Made by a program: the position numbers and the translations under genes
In this document: positions 26,299 through 35,237 of the stretch, piece after piece
Position numbering within the stretch: the stretch's first letter is position 1
Layout of the letters: each line of letters begins with the position of its first letter
From: Parachlamydiales bacterium
GTDB lineage: Bacteria; Chlamydiota; Chlamydiia; Chlamydiales; SM23-39
NCBI GenBank assembly: GCA_016931275.1
Contig: JAFGFA010000001.1
Span: forward strand, 1-64,000
Reading direction: 5' to 3'
Length of the DNA: 64,000 bases
The notes under the pieces: generated by a model
What the model was told of the DNA's origin: nothing
What the model saw: the letters and a program-made list of their open reading frames with translations, nothing else
Databases searched by the model: none

Positions 26299-27255
26299 AT
26301 GGCTTTGAAAGAGAAGATTGCTCCTTTTATAGTTGAAAAGGCAGATACTTTGGTGCTGGTTGATGGAATATACGATTCCAAAAGTTCTGTAGTATCGCAA
26401 CAAATTTCGATCACTTCTCAAAAAGAAAGACTTCTTATAGAAATTTTAGCCCCTTGGAAGAATATCCCAATCGAGATTATTCATTGCGTGACTACAACAA
26501 GATCGGATATTGTCGCTACTCCTATATCGATCATTCTTCATGCTTCAGTGCAGGCAATTTTCGTGCAGCATTTTGAATTTCGATCCCTCCAGCCTTGTGC
26601 GTACCGTTGTCCTATCTCTTTCGAGATGTATCCTGCTGCGGGCTGTCAGTATATATCTTTTATCGAGAGCCATGAAAATCAACGCTATTATTTCGACGTC
26701 TCCGCTTCTTTGCAGAAACATAGTTTTTTTAAAACCATCGATCTGTTTTTTGGAAAAGGAACAATGGAACATCATGTGGCGACTTTTTTACATCAAGAAA
26801 AAGGGTTTGTTTGTCTGCAAGGGCTCAATTATCTTCAGGGGGAAGGATCTGTCACATCTCGTATAGAATCGCACCATCTCGCTCCAGAGGGCGTTTCTTC
26901 CTATAATTATAAAAATGCTTTGTACGATCGGGCAAAAGTTTCTTGTAGAGGGAATGTAATTGTTGCTAAAGAAGCTTCGAATACCTCCTCTCGACAAATG
27001 TACCGCTCCTTACTGCTTTCTTCAGAGGCTCAAGCGATCACAAAACCCTTTTTAGAGATATTTACAGAAAAAGTGAACGCTTCTCATGGAGCATCGATTA
27101 GCGATTTCGATGAAAAAGCCCTTTTTTATCTATATTCTCGAGGCTTTTCTCAGAAAGAAGCTCAAAAGATTTTAATCGAAGGCTTTTGCCAAGAAATTCT
27201 AAAATGTGTAAAGGTAAAAGAAGTCCAAGAGAAAATGTTGCAGAGGCTTTCATGA
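26299..27255 (+). CDS. sufD: Fe-S cluster assembly protein SufD
   Basis: A 318-residue SufB/SufD-family protein. It carries the beta-helix core and the typical C-terminal region (FYLYSRGFSQKEAQKILIEG), which parallels the SufB end FYLQTRGFSEEEA. The conserved histidine segment ESHHLAPEGVSSYNYKNALYD is present. The N-terminal part is shorter and less conserved than in gamma-proteobacterial SufD, as usual in Chlamydiae. Its stop overlaps the sufS start by four bases. Confidence 0.9.
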   Translation: MALKEKIAPFIVEKADTLVLVDGIYDSKSSVVSQQISITSQKERLLIEILAPWKNIPIEIIHCVTTTRSDIVATPISIILHASVQAIFVQHFEFRSLQPCAYRCPISFEMYPAAGCQYISFIESHENQRYYFDVSASLQKHSFFKTIDLFFGKGTMEHHVATFLHQEKGFVCLQGLNYLQGEGSVTSRIESHHLAPEGVSSYNYKNALYDRAKVSCRGNVIVAKEASNTSSRQMYRSLLLSSEAQAITKPFLEIFTEKVNASHGASISDFDEKALFYLYSRGFSQKEAQKILIEGFCQEILKCVKVKEVQEKMLQRLS

Positions 27256-28475
27256 ATTTTCCAAAAGAATCGGTGCGCAAGGATTTTCCTTCACTGATGG
27301 AAAAAATGCGCGGGAAGCCCTTCCTATATTTAGACTCGGCAGCGACTACTTTAAAGCCGCAGTGTGTTATTGATGCAATCACGACTTTTTATACGAAAGA
27401 TTATGCAACGGTTCATCGTTCCGTATATGAGCGTTCCTTGCATGCAACAACTTTATATAATCAAGCAAGAGAACGCGTTCATCAATTTCTAAATACCAAA
27501 ACTCCTGAGGAGATTGTTTTTACAAGGGGGACTACGGATAGTATTAATCTGATTGCTCTTTCTTACGGAGAATCCGTCCTTCAAGAAGGAGAGGAAGTCT
27601 TGATTTCCGCTAGTGAGCATCATTCGAATCTAGTTCCCTGGCAAATGCTTTGTCGGAGAAAAAAAGCGGTTTTGAAGGTTGTTCCTATGGATGCTAGGGG
27701 AGTTCTTCTTTGGGAAGATCTGGAAAGACTTCTTTCAAAAAAAACTAAAATTGTCTCTATAGCCCATGTGGCCAATGCGACAGGAACAGTTCATCCGATA
27801 GACAAGATTATTCAGTTGGCCCATCAGAGGGGTGCTGTAGTCGTGATCGATGGAGCTCAGTCCGCTCCTCATTTGCCTATTGATGTGCAACAGATAGACT
27901 GCGATTTTTTTGCTTTTTCAGGCCATAAAGTATATGGGCCAACCGGCATCGGCATTTTGTATGCTAAAAAAGAGCTCTTGGAACAAATGCCCCCCCTTTA
28001 CGGCGGTGGAGATATGATTAGAGAGGTCACCTTTGAAGAGACGACCTATCAAGATCCTCCGATAAAATTTGAAGCGGGCACCCCCAGTTTTGTTCAGGCA
28101 ATAGGTTTGCATGCGGCCTTGGACTATGTGGAAAAAATTGGACGTTCCCCTATAGCCGCTTATGAAAAAAGTCTTTTGGAATATGCCACTAAAAAACTCG
28201 AACAAATAGAAGAAGTGCGTATCATTGGACAGGCGCCTCACAAAGCTTCTGTGATTAGTTTTGTCGTCGATCAAATACATCCTTTAGATATTGGAACCCT
28301 TCTCGATCTCGAAGGCATTGCTATCAGGACAGGACACCATTGTGCCCAACCCACTATGCGCCATTTTCAGGTTCCCGGGACTTGTCGGATATCTTTTGGA
28401 ATCTACAATACCATGCAGGAAATCGATTTTTTTGCCGATATGCTCATAAAAATTATCCGTGATCTGCGGCGGTGA
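27252..28475 (+). CDS. sufS: Cysteine desulfurase SufS
   Basis: A PLP-dependent class V aminotransferase-fold protein of 407 residues that releases sulfur from cysteine for Fe-S assembly. Seen are YLDSAATTLKP near the N terminus, SEHHSNLVPWQ, the PLP lysine in FAFSGHKVYGPTG near residue 225, and the active-site cysteine loop RTGHHCAQPTMRHF near 360. The start at 27252 overlaps the sufD stop (ATGA) and fits the family N terminus; an upstream start at 27186 would lie inside sufD. No SufE follows in this window. Confidence 0.95.
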   Translation: MNFPKESVRKDFPSLMEKMRGKPFLYLDSAATTLKPQCVIDAITTFYTKDYATVHRSVYERSLHATTLYNQARERVHQFLNTKTPEEIVFTRGTTDSINLIALSYGESVLQEGEEVLISASEHHSNLVPWQMLCRRKKAVLKVVPMDARGVLLWEDLERLLSKKTKIVSIAHVANATGTVHPIDKIIQLAHQRGAVVVIDGAQSAPHLPIDVQQIDCDFFAFSGHKVYGPTGIGILYAKKELLEQMPPLYGGGDMIREVTFEETTYQDPPIKFEAGTPSFVQAIGLHAALDYVEKIGRSPIAAYEKSLLEYATKKLEQIEEVRIIGQAPHKASVISFVVDQIHPLDIGTLLDLEGIAIRTGHHCAQPTMRHFQVPGTCRISFGIYNTMQEIDFFADMLIKIIRDLRR

Positions 28476-28484
28476 TTATATAGA

Positions 28485-29336
28485 TTAAGAGGGGGCCATC
28501 TCCAGGATCGTCTTTTCGATCATCTTGACCCAATTGAGTGATTCTTTTCCGAGCTGCGTTAAGACAAAATACCAGGCAGCAGCTAAAAGAGCTAATCCTA
28601 CCCAAGATTTTAAAGAAATCCCTAAGAAGACGATCTGTACCTGAGGGGCAAGGCGATTGGCAATACCTAAAAACATTTCCGCCATTAAAATACCGATAAT
28701 AGAAGGAGCTCCTAATTGAATAGCCATGCTCAATACAGAATCGAGTAAATGAATAATATGTTGCCAAAACGGTAACGTCGATGAAAAAAAAGTTTTGTGG
28801 AAGAGCCCATTGATAGGAATGATCTCATAGGAAGTCCCAATCGCATTGATAAACAGAAAAGGTCCGCCGACAAAGAAGAAGATGACGATCAGTACCTGAT
28901 TATATAAAATACCCATAGGTCCTGTCTGAACATTGGTTGTCGGATCTGTGACTTGTAAGGCGGAAGATCCTCGAATATGATCGATCAAACTGCCGGAAGA
29001 TTGTGCGATAAAAAAAGGGACGGCCGCTAAAAATCCCAGGAAAAGGCCTACAAGAACCTCTTTTAGCGCATAGCCGACAAAAGCCATATCGAAGGGGATT
29101 TCTCCCTGGACATGCATAAGCACTTGTGGGAACATGATCGCGCAGAGACTGACGCTAAACATCATCTTGACAGCCATCGGTAAGTTGCGAGACCCTAAAA
29201 AGGGGGCCAGCACCATAATAGGTAGTAATCGGGCAAGAGTGAGAAAAAAAGAGGACAAGATCGTGATGGTAGACAAATGAGGAAGATTGATGAGTAAAGA
29301 AAAATAATTGTCGGTTGCGTTCACCACATTGTTCAT
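28485..29336 (-). CDS. sctT: Type III secretion export apparatus protein SctT
   Basis: Inner-membrane export-gate subunit of the SpaR/YscT/FliR family, 283 residues with about six to eight hydrophobic segments. It contains the family segment PMVLAPFLGSRNLP near residue 45 and GALPSIIGILMAEMFLGIANRLAPQ-type sequence towards the C terminus. I chose the ATG at 29336 (MNNVVNATDNYF), five bases after the sctS stop. The longer start at 29384 would overlap sctS by 44 bases. It is the last gene of the six-gene block and corresponds to CdsT (CT564). Confidence 0.92.
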   Translation of the reverse strand: MNNVVNATDNYFSLLINLPHLSTITILSSFFLTLARLLPIMVLAPFLGSRNLPMAVKMMFSVSLCAIMFPQVLMHVQGEIPFDMAFVGYALKEVLVGLFLGFLAAVPFFIAQSSGSLIDHIRGSSALQVTDPTTNVQTGPMGILYNQVLIVIFFFVGGPFLFINAIGTSYEIIPINGLFHKTFFSSTLPFWQHIIHLLDSVLSMAIQLGAPSIIGILMAEMFLGIANRLAPQVQIVFLGISLKSWVGLALLAAAWYFVLTQLGKESLNWVKMIEKTILEMAPS

Positions 29337-29340
29337 TATA

Positions 29341-29610
29341 TTACAGATTCCAATAAGGAAAGTTTTGAAATATCGTATTTGCATAATGTAAAATTTGCGA
29401 TCCCAACCATCCTCCTAATAAAATTAAAGAAATGATTACCGCAAATAATTTAACGGTAAAAGAAAGCGTCTGCTCTTGTATTTGTGTTGCCGCTTGAAAA
29501 ATTGCCACCAAAAGACCTAAGACCATACTAATAATAATAGGTGGCCCCGAAAGAATTAAGATAAGCAATAAAGCTTGATATGTAAGTTGGTAGAGTTCCG
29601 AAGGAAACAT
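29341..29610 (-). CDS. sctS: Type III secretion export apparatus protein SctS
   Basis: A small export-gate subunit of 89 residues (FliQ/YscS family) with two transmembrane helices: LTYQALLLILILSGPPIIIS and VKLFAVIISLILLGGWLG. They are joined by the conserved AIFQAATQIQEQTLSF loop. Length and motif match CdsS (CT563) well. It lies four bases after sctR and just before sctT. Confidence 0.95.
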   Translation of the reverse strand: MFPSELYQLTYQALLLILILSGPPIIISMVLGLLVAIFQAATQIQEQTLSFTVKLFAVIISLILLGGWLGSQILHYANTIFQNFPYWNL

Positions 29611-29614
29611 AATC

Positions 29615-30355
29615 CTACCTAAACGTCAAAATTAAATTTTGTACTAAAATAGTCCATCCGTCAATCATCACAATTAAGAGTAATTTCAGGGGCAGGGCGA
29701 TCGTGAGGGGCGAGAGCATCATCATCCCCATAGCGAGCAGGATATTAGAGGTAACAAGATCGATCACGAAAAAGGGTAAATAGACAAGAACTCCAATTTC
29801 AAAGGCTGCTTTGAGCTGACTGGTAATAAAAGAGGGAATAAGGATAATAAAATCGGTCGGTTTGAGTTCAGACTTGAAAGGTTCTGGAAAAAGCTTGTGA
29901 GCTATCTGATAAAAACGGCGCACATGGGCGGTATTGCTGTTGCGCTGGATGAAATTTCTCAAAGGTTCTTTTCCTTTGTCTATGACATTAATTAAATATT
30001 GCGGAGTAGTGCCGGAGATAATTTCTTGAGGCGTTTGTGTTTGTATCACGTCTTTGGAAGCATCGTACATGGCCAACCCCGTAGGAAACATTACATAGAT
30101 CGTGAGTAAAAGGGCGATGCCGTTAATGACCTGATTGGGAGGTGTTTGTTGTACGCCCAAAGCGTTGCGTAAAAGGGAAAGAACAATCACAATTTTTACA
30201 AAAGAGGTGAGAAGCATAATGGCAAAGGGCAAAAGGGCAATGCCGGCCAAAACAGCCATTTTGGTGATCACCGTAGGTTGCCCTAATTCAGGAGATTGAG
30301 CAAACAGAGATAGGGGACTGAAGATCATAAGAAATATAAACCAATTTTTTTGCAT
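29615..30355 (-). CDS. sctR: Type III secretion export apparatus protein SctR
   Basis: FliP/YscR-family export-gate protein, 246 residues. It starts with a signal-like segment (WFIFLMIFSPLSLFAQS). The core motifs are TSFVKIVIVLSLLRNALGVQ, PPNQVINGIALLLTIYVMFP, and the C-terminal ILLAMGMMMLSPLTIALPLK. It forms the core of the inner-membrane pore with SctS and SctT. Gene order sctR-S-T with gaps of four bases indicates one operon; it equals CdsR (CT562). Confidence 0.96.
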   Translation of the reverse strand: MQKNWFIFLMIFSPLSLFAQSPELGQPTVITKMAVLAGIALLPFAIMLLTSFVKIVIVLSLLRNALGVQQTPPNQVINGIALLLTIYVMFPTGLAMYDASKDVIQTQTPQEIISGTTPQYLINVIDKGKEPLRNFIQRNSNTAHVRRFYQIAHKLFPEPFKSELKPTDFIILIPSFITSQLKAAFEIGVLVYLPFFVIDLVTSNILLAMGMMMLSPLTIALPLKLLLIVMIDGWTILVQNLILTFR

Positions 30356-30359
30356 AATG

Positions 30360-30989
30360 TTATATGTTTTTTTGCATAAATTCTTTGAAGGCCTTTTCCA
30401 GCGCCAACCATTGATTTTCTAGTTGGGCATTGATAATACCTCCCTCCGTTTCAATAATGCATCCTCCCTGTTCAATATCTTCTCTCTCTTCTATCGAGAG
30501 AATATCAACATGTTCCAAGATTTTTTTGATGCGTTCTTTTTGTGCTTCTAGAATATCGACATCGTCTCGATTGACATAAATTTTTATGTTGTGATGCTGA
30601 ATGACCGGTTTGAGCGCTTGGATGACAATATCCGCGATTCTTTCCGGATGTAATTTAAGTTCTTCGCCTAGGATTTTTTTTGCTGCCGAAAGAGCGATCG
30701 GAAGAATTTTTTTCCGCATCTCATCTCGAAAGGTTTTTAACTGATGGTTAAGAGACATGATCTGTTTATTAAATTTCTCTAACCCTTCTTGGAAGCCTTC
30801 TCTGGCAGCATTTTCTTTGAGTTGTTCGCATTCTTCCACGATTTTTTTTTTGTAATCGAGTGCTTCTTTTTTCACTTTTCTGACGACATGGCTTGCAGAG
30901 AGAATTTTTGTGAACTCTTTTCCTTCGATAATTTTTTCCCCAGGAACAATGTGGATATCTTCACCCTGAATGGTTTCAAAGAGCTTCAT
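30360..30989 (-). CDS. sctL: Type III secretion stator protein SctL
   Basis: A 209-residue FliH/YscL-family peripheral stator that links the SctN ATPase to the sorting platform. The N-terminal half is a long charged coiled coil (YKKKIVEECEQLKENAAREG; RDEMRKKILPIALSAAKKIL). The C-terminal domain carries IVIQALKPV, IYVNRDDVDIL and the conserved GGCIIETEGGIINAQLENQW, diagnostic of the family. It overlaps the upstream sctK-like gene by 14 bases. Equivalent to CdsL (CT561). Confidence 0.93.
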   Translation of the reverse strand: MKLFETIQGEDIHIVPGEKIIEGKEFTKILSASHVVRKVKKEALDYKKKIVEECEQLKENAAREGFQEGLEKFNKQIMSLNHQLKTFRDEMRKKILPIALSAAKKILGEELKLHPERIADIVIQALKPVIQHHNIKIYVNRDDVDILEAQKERIKKILEHVDILSIEEREDIEQGGCIIETEGGIINAQLENQWLALEKAFKEFMQKNI

Positions 30990-31845
30990 TCATTTTTCCC
31001 TTTATTACCAGATTAACGATTTCTTCGATATTTGTAATGATGATTTTTATAATGATCGGGCTAATTTCTTTAAGGCTATATTTTATGACGGCATTGCCTC
31101 TTCCAATATCGAGCTTATGGGTTAGATACCAAATAAAGTGAGGATGTTGTCCTATCAAGGCAATACCAAGTCTTTGCAAGCCACGAGTATGTAATAAAGA
31201 GAGAAAGGTTTTTTTAGAGCCATCCCATTTAGGGAGATTCATCCGTGGCAGAGAGAAACTCTGTTTTGGGATGGTGGGGATCAATTGTTTCATTTTGTCC
31301 GGTAGACAATGAAAAATTCTTTTTAGCAGTCCTCGATCTACAATATAGCGCATTTCTTCGACAAGATCATAGAGGCTAAGATAATCAATAAGAGAGATCA
31401 GCTGTTCTTTGGAAAGAGAAAGTAAAAAATTTAGGGGTGAAGAGGGAAGAAATTCAATTGGTAATATTTGCTGTTCTTTTACAAAATAGGAAAGAAGGAA
31501 TTGTTCACAGTATTTTTTTCCCAAGTTTGAGAGAGAAGAGGAAGGTATTACTTGTAAGAGCCCCGAGAGTTTCTTTTGTTCTTGTGGAGGAAAAAGAGAG
31601 AGAAAAAGAGCCCCGCTCTCTGGAGGTTGTGTTTTGAGAAAAGGGATGAGCCAGGAATAATGAATGGAAAAAATGAGGCCGTCTTGGAAATATTTTTGAG
31701 GATCGATGGTAAACGTAGGAGGCATTTGATGGTTGATTAAGTTTTTTTCTGCCTCGGAACAATAAGAAAGCAAATGAGTTTGCGTTTCAGGTGGTAAATC
31801 CGATAAAAATGTTTTGAGAATATAGGCCACAGGTTGCTGTATCAT
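30976..31845 (-). CDS. sctK: Type III secretion sorting-platform protein, SctK-like (CT560 position)
   Basis: A 289-residue soluble protein between sctJ and sctL. The order sctJ-K-L is standard in T3SS operons, and Chlamydia has the poorly conserved CT560 in the same place. The sequence is helical with little motif content: SIHYSWLIPFLK, LNFLLSLSKEQLISLIDYL and an end HPHFIWYLTHKLDIGRGNAV. The last resembles the SctK/OrgA ending in which the protein binds SctL and SctQ. The functional call rests mainly on position, size and this C terminus. It begins three bases after sctJ and overlaps sctL by 14 bases. Confidence 0.75.
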   Translation of the reverse strand: MIQQPVAYILKTFLSDLPPETQTHLLSYCSEAEKNLINHQMPPTFTIDPQKYFQDGLIFSIHYSWLIPFLKTQPPESGALFLSLFPPQEQKKLSGLLQVIPSSSLSNLGKKYCEQFLLSYFVKEQQILPIEFLPSSPLNFLLSLSKEQLISLIDYLSLYDLVEEMRYIVDRGLLKRIFHCLPDKMKQLIPTIPKQSFSLPRMNLPKWDGSKKTFLSLLHTRGLQRLGIALIGQHPHFIWYLTHKLDIGRGNAVIKYSLKEISPIIIKIIITNIEEIVNLVIKGKMNEAL

Positions 31846-31847
31846 GG

Positions 31848-32735
31848 CTATTCAGAAGAAGTTTTTGAGGAATTTTCCTCAGAAGGTTGTTGCTCATTTT
31901 TTCCTTTATGAATCATGGGAAAAAATTTATAGGCTAGCCATCCTATGGAACCTCCCAATACTAAGATGATGAAAATTAATAAAAAGAAAATAAAACGAAA
32001 ACGGTTCACGGATTTTTTGGTCATAATCATGGACCAGAGAGAAACATATTCTTTTTCCATATCGAGAGGAGAAATTTTTTCCGTTTCGGGAGTGAGAGAG
32101 AGTTGTGAGAAAAGAGAAATATCCGAGATGACCGAAACATCATCAAAATCTAAATTGTCGATACTTCCCGATACAAGCCTTTTGACTTTGGATTCAAGGT
32201 GGTTATTGGGATCGTCGAAGACGCCTTGATGCTTAATATAGACAGCTGCTTTCATTTTTTGAGTCGTTGTTTCTCCCAGAGTGCCCGTATCGGATATGGG
32301 AAAAGAAATGCGGACGTCTGCATCGATGACTCCATCGATCTTGCGAATGATATTTTTCAGTTCTTCTTCTAACCCGGACTGATAGCGGATCTTCTCTTCC
32401 TTATCCGAAGACATCAATCCTTCTTTGGCAAAAAGTTGTAATAGTGTCGTTCCCTTTTTCCTCGGTAATCCATAACGGTTTAAAATAGCCATGGCTTCAA
32501 CAGCCCGGTCAGCATCAACGGTGATGTTCCATAAAATTTGTTGTGGTCCGACGCCTGCCGTTTGGGTCGATGCTGCCTGTATTTTTTGAGCAGATATTCC
32601 TTTTGAAGCAAGGAATACAACGATTTCGTTGGCTTCTCTTTCTTCGATATTATTGACAATATAATGACTCTCCTGACAGCTCGAGAGAAAAAATGAAAGA
32701 ACAAAGAGAAAAAAAGTTACTACCCACTTATACAT
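31848..32735 (-). CDS. sctJ: Type III secretion inner-membrane ring lipoprotein SctJ
   Basis: A 295-residue YscJ/PrgK-family lipoprotein that forms the inner periplasmic ring. The signal peptide ends in a lipobox (FLSSC, Cys at ~20). Two ring-building domains follow: EEREANEIVVFLASKGI and the conserved RYGLPRKKGTTLLQLFAKEGLM segment near 95, then VRISFPISDTG. A transmembrane helix near the C terminus (FIFFLLIFIILVLGGSIGWL) precedes a polar tail. A ribosome-binding site (AAGGAAG) lies before the ATG. First gene of the six-gene block; equals CdsJ (CT559). Confidence 0.95.
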   Translation of the reverse strand: MYKWVVTFFLFVLSFFLSSCQESHYIVNNIEEREANEIVVFLASKGISAQKIQAASTQTAGVGPQQILWNITVDADRAVEAMAILNRYGLPRKKGTTLLQLFAKEGLMSSDKEEKIRYQSGLEEELKNIIRKIDGVIDADVRISFPISDTGTLGETTTQKMKAAVYIKHQGVFDDPNNHLESKVKRLVSGSIDNLDFDDVSVISDISLFSQLSLTPETEKISPLDMEKEYVSLWSMIMTKKSVNRFRFIFFLLIFIILVLGGSIGWLAYKFFPMIHKGKNEQQPSEENSSKTSSE

Positions 32736-32827
32736 AGATCTTCCTTGAAAGATAGCTCCTATATGTTCCTTATATCATGTTTTATACTTTGATAAGAATG
32801 ATTTTTTTATAAGGGAATTCAAGATTT

Positions 32828-33904
32828 CTATTGAAGAAGGGATAAAGCTTTTTCAGCAACCTCTTCAGGAGTAATTTGTTCTAGGCATGAAGGGTGCGAA
32901 CATTTTCTGCGAAGGCATGGACTACAGGTCGGCGGCTTATATAAAATATTAGAGGAGGCATGATAGGGATGAGAAAAACAAGGATCGGTTGGAGAAAAAA
33001 GAGCCACAGACGGAATATGCAACGCAGCAGCAAGATGCAAGGGGCCTGTGTCATTGGTCACAATCAGATCACATAGAGAAAGAAATGAGGCGTACTTTCG
33101 CAGGGAAAGATCAAACAATAGATGTGCTTGCGGAATATTCTTTGTGAAAAAATCAAGGAGGTCCTTTTCATTTTTTGTTCCTGTAATAATAAAAGAACAG
33201 GGTTTCTTTTTCTCCATCAGATGCATCGCTTGGAGAAAAAATTCTTTGGGCCATCGTTTATAACGATCCTTGGCGCCAGGATGTAGGACTATGATAGGTT
33301 TTGGTATTTTTTCTAAGATTTTTTTTCCTGCCTCTTTTTCTTGATCTGTGAGGAAAAAACGGGGAGTTTCTCGTGCGGATTTTTGAAGAGTTACTGCATA
33401 TACTATTTCCAAACGTCTCTCTATTTCATGAATAGGGTTTTTGGGAATCGATATGTCTAATAGATCATCAAGGCCTTTATGAAGATTTTGGGTCCCGATG
33501 ACTGTCTGCGCTCCAATGGCGGCACAAAGAGGAAGAATGATCCTTTGTGATGCATGCAATACAAAGACTATTTCGATCTTTTTTTTTCGTAAAATTCTTT
33601 GTAGCAGCAAGGCATGCCACAGGATGGGTCTTTGTACAATAAAAAATTCGTCAATGTCCGGATTGTTGAAGAGCACTTCATGGCTAGCGCGAGTTACTAA
33701 GGCCCCAATATAAGCATGGGGAAAAGTTTTTTTGAGATGGCGTATCGAGGGAGTCGCAAAAAGTGCATCTCCTAACCCGGTAGTGGAAACGATTAAAAAA
33801 CGGGCGCAAGATCCTGTAAATCGATTTTTTTGAATCCATAAATTGTTCCATAATACAGCAAGACGTAATAGAGTATTTTTCATGCGATGGATAAGACGAT
33901 GCAA
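32828..33904 (-). CDS. Glycosyltransferase family 9 (LPS heptosyltransferase-like)
   Basis: A 358-residue GT9 enzyme, the family that adds heptoses to lipid A-KDO core oligosaccharide on the cytoplasmic face of the inner membrane. Motifs: STTGLGDALFATPSIRHLKK near residue 40, LHPGAKDRYKRWPKEFF near 215, and the donor-binding TNDTGPLHLAAALHIPSVALF near 290. A four-cysteine cluster (CSPCLRRKCSHPSC) near the end is common in GT9. The classical chlamydial LPS has only KDO, so this suggests a larger core in this lineage; that is inference. The start lies near the divergent solute-binding gene. Confidence 0.88.
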   Translation of the reverse strand: MHRLIHRMKNTLLRLAVLWNNLWIQKNRFTGSCARFLIVSTTGLGDALFATPSIRHLKKTFPHAYIGALVTRASHEVLFNNPDIDEFFIVQRPILWHALLLQRILRKKKIEIVFVLHASQRIILPLCAAIGAQTVIGTQNLHKGLDDLLDISIPKNPIHEIERRLEIVYAVTLQKSARETPRFFLTDQEKEAGKKILEKIPKPIIVLHPGAKDRYKRWPKEFFLQAMHLMEKKKPCSFIITGTKNEKDLLDFFTKNIPQAHLLFDLSLRKYASFLSLCDLIVTNDTGPLHLAAALHIPSVALFSPTDPCFSHPYHASSNILYKPPTCSPCLRRKCSHPSCLEQITPEEVAEKALSLLQ

Positions 33905-33975
33905 TTTTTGATACCAAAATTTATTTCAATATCAAATAATAAAGGGAAGTAGGAGAAAAGTTCAGTAAAAAAAAT

Positions 33976-34719
33976 ATGTTAAAAAAAATATTGTCTTTTT
34001 TATGGATAGGGTCTTTGGTATGGTTGTTTGGCTGTGATGGTCAGTATGGACAAAAGACATGGAAAGTCGGCATGGACCCTGAGTGGAATAGCATCTCCTT
34101 AGATGGAGAAGCTCGTTTTGTCTATGGTTTTGTAGAAGAGCTTTTACTGTGTATTTCTGCAGAGCAACATGTGGCCTTTTCTAGGATAAAGACGAATTGG
34201 GATAGTCTTTTAGAAGGATTGCAGCAAGGACAATATGATGGGGTTCTAGCTTCGATGGAGCCTTATAATTTTAACACAGTCCTCTATAATATTTCTCCGA
34301 TCCTTCTCGATACAGGGCCCGTTTTAGTTTTTTTATCCGCCCGCACAGATTTTTCTTTATCGGAATCAAGCGTGAAACGGGTGGCTATCTCTTGGGATGG
34401 GGAAAAAGAAAAATTGTTTGTTCAATATCCTAATGTGACCTTTGTTCATTATAAGACTGTTCCTGAAGCTCTTTCTGATGTCGCTCACGGCATTGCCGAT
34501 GCCGCAGTGGTCTCTCGTATTGTTGCCGTAGCCTATTTAAGAGATCTTTATTACGATACCTTGTCCATGAGCCCTGACTCTTTGCTTCCTCAAGGGCTGC
34601 GTTTAATTACTTTGAAGAAAAATACGCAGTTGCAAACTGTGTTTCAAGAGGGATTATCGCAAATGAAGGCGAAAGATCAGGAAATGTTCTTAAAGAAAAA
34701 ATGGGGCCTTGCCTTATAA
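33976..34719 (+). CDS. Solute-binding lipoprotein, family 3 (amino-acid ABC transporter type)
   Basis: A 247-residue periplasmic binding protein. A short signal peptide ends in a lipobox (WLFGC, Cys ~20). The fold matches family 3 amino-acid binding proteins such as ArtJ: WKVGMDPEWNSISLDG at the start, KTNWDSLLEGLQQGQYDGVL near residue 80 and KKNTQLQTVFQEGLSQM near the end. The canonical arginine and aspartate that hold the ligand alpha-amino group are not obvious, so the ligand is uncertain. No permease or ATPase gene is nearby, so it must use a transporter encoded elsewhere or act alone. Confidence 0.8.
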   Translation: MLKKILSFLWIGSLVWLFGCDGQYGQKTWKVGMDPEWNSISLDGEARFVYGFVEELLLCISAEQHVAFSRIKTNWDSLLEGLQQGQYDGVLASMEPYNFNTVLYNISPILLDTGPVLVFLSARTDFSLSESSVKRVAISWDGEKEKLFVQYPNVTFVHYKTVPEALSDVAHGIADAAVVSRIVAVAYLRDLYYDTLSMSPDSLLPQGLRLITLKKNTQLQTVFQEGLSQMKAKDQEMFLKKKWGLAL

Positions 34720-34804
34720 GGTGGGGTGTTTGTGTGTCCATGATAGAAAAAAATAGGCTCTGAAAAATATACTTTTTCCAAATGAGCTAATAGGGAGCAG
34801 CACG

Positions 34805-35181
34805 ATGAGCCTTTCTGTTTTTTTCAAAAGTTGGTTAGAACCCCAGAAGAAATCCTCTCAGATTCTAGGCAGCAAGATTTTTTGTCTTCTATAGGGGAGG
34901 CTGTGTCCTTTCCCTTAACCGTAGGGTATTTGGGAGGATAAGTTTGGGGGACAAAGCATTCTTTACGGATCGATATAGATCTTTTGCGAAAATATGGCCT
35001 ATGGGAAGGATTAAAAGAACGTGTCAAACTTTCTCTTTCCCTACCTTGGATTAAAGAACATTTTTCCGAAATAGGCAAAGGATTTCGAGTTGGAGCTGCT
35101 GTAGGTCTTGGTATCTATGTCGGAATAAAAGTATATCGAAAAATAGAAGAAAGAACACGAGAAAGGCCCGAGGAAGCGTAA
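34805..35181 (+). pseudogene. Small conserved-looking membrane protein gene, disrupted
   Basis: An open stretch at 34984-35181 encodes 65 residues (KYGLWEGLKERVKLSLSLPW... FRVGAAVGLGIYVGIKVYRK...) with one membrane helix. The same frame reads back in a protein-like way from 34831 (LVRTPEEILSDSRQQDFLSS...) to a TAA at 34938-34940. An ATG at 34805 (MSLSVFF) would join this frame if the T run at 34819-34824 had one more base. One frameshift and one stop therefore separate three coding pieces of a ~125-residue protein I do not recognise. The last piece alone might still be expressed from a TTG start. Nothing else is visible between 34720 and 35237. Confidence 0.4.
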
Positions 35182-35237
35182 TACTTTCCGAGAGTTATTG
35201 AAAAATTGCATCGTTGTTCTTAGAAACAAGAGAATAT

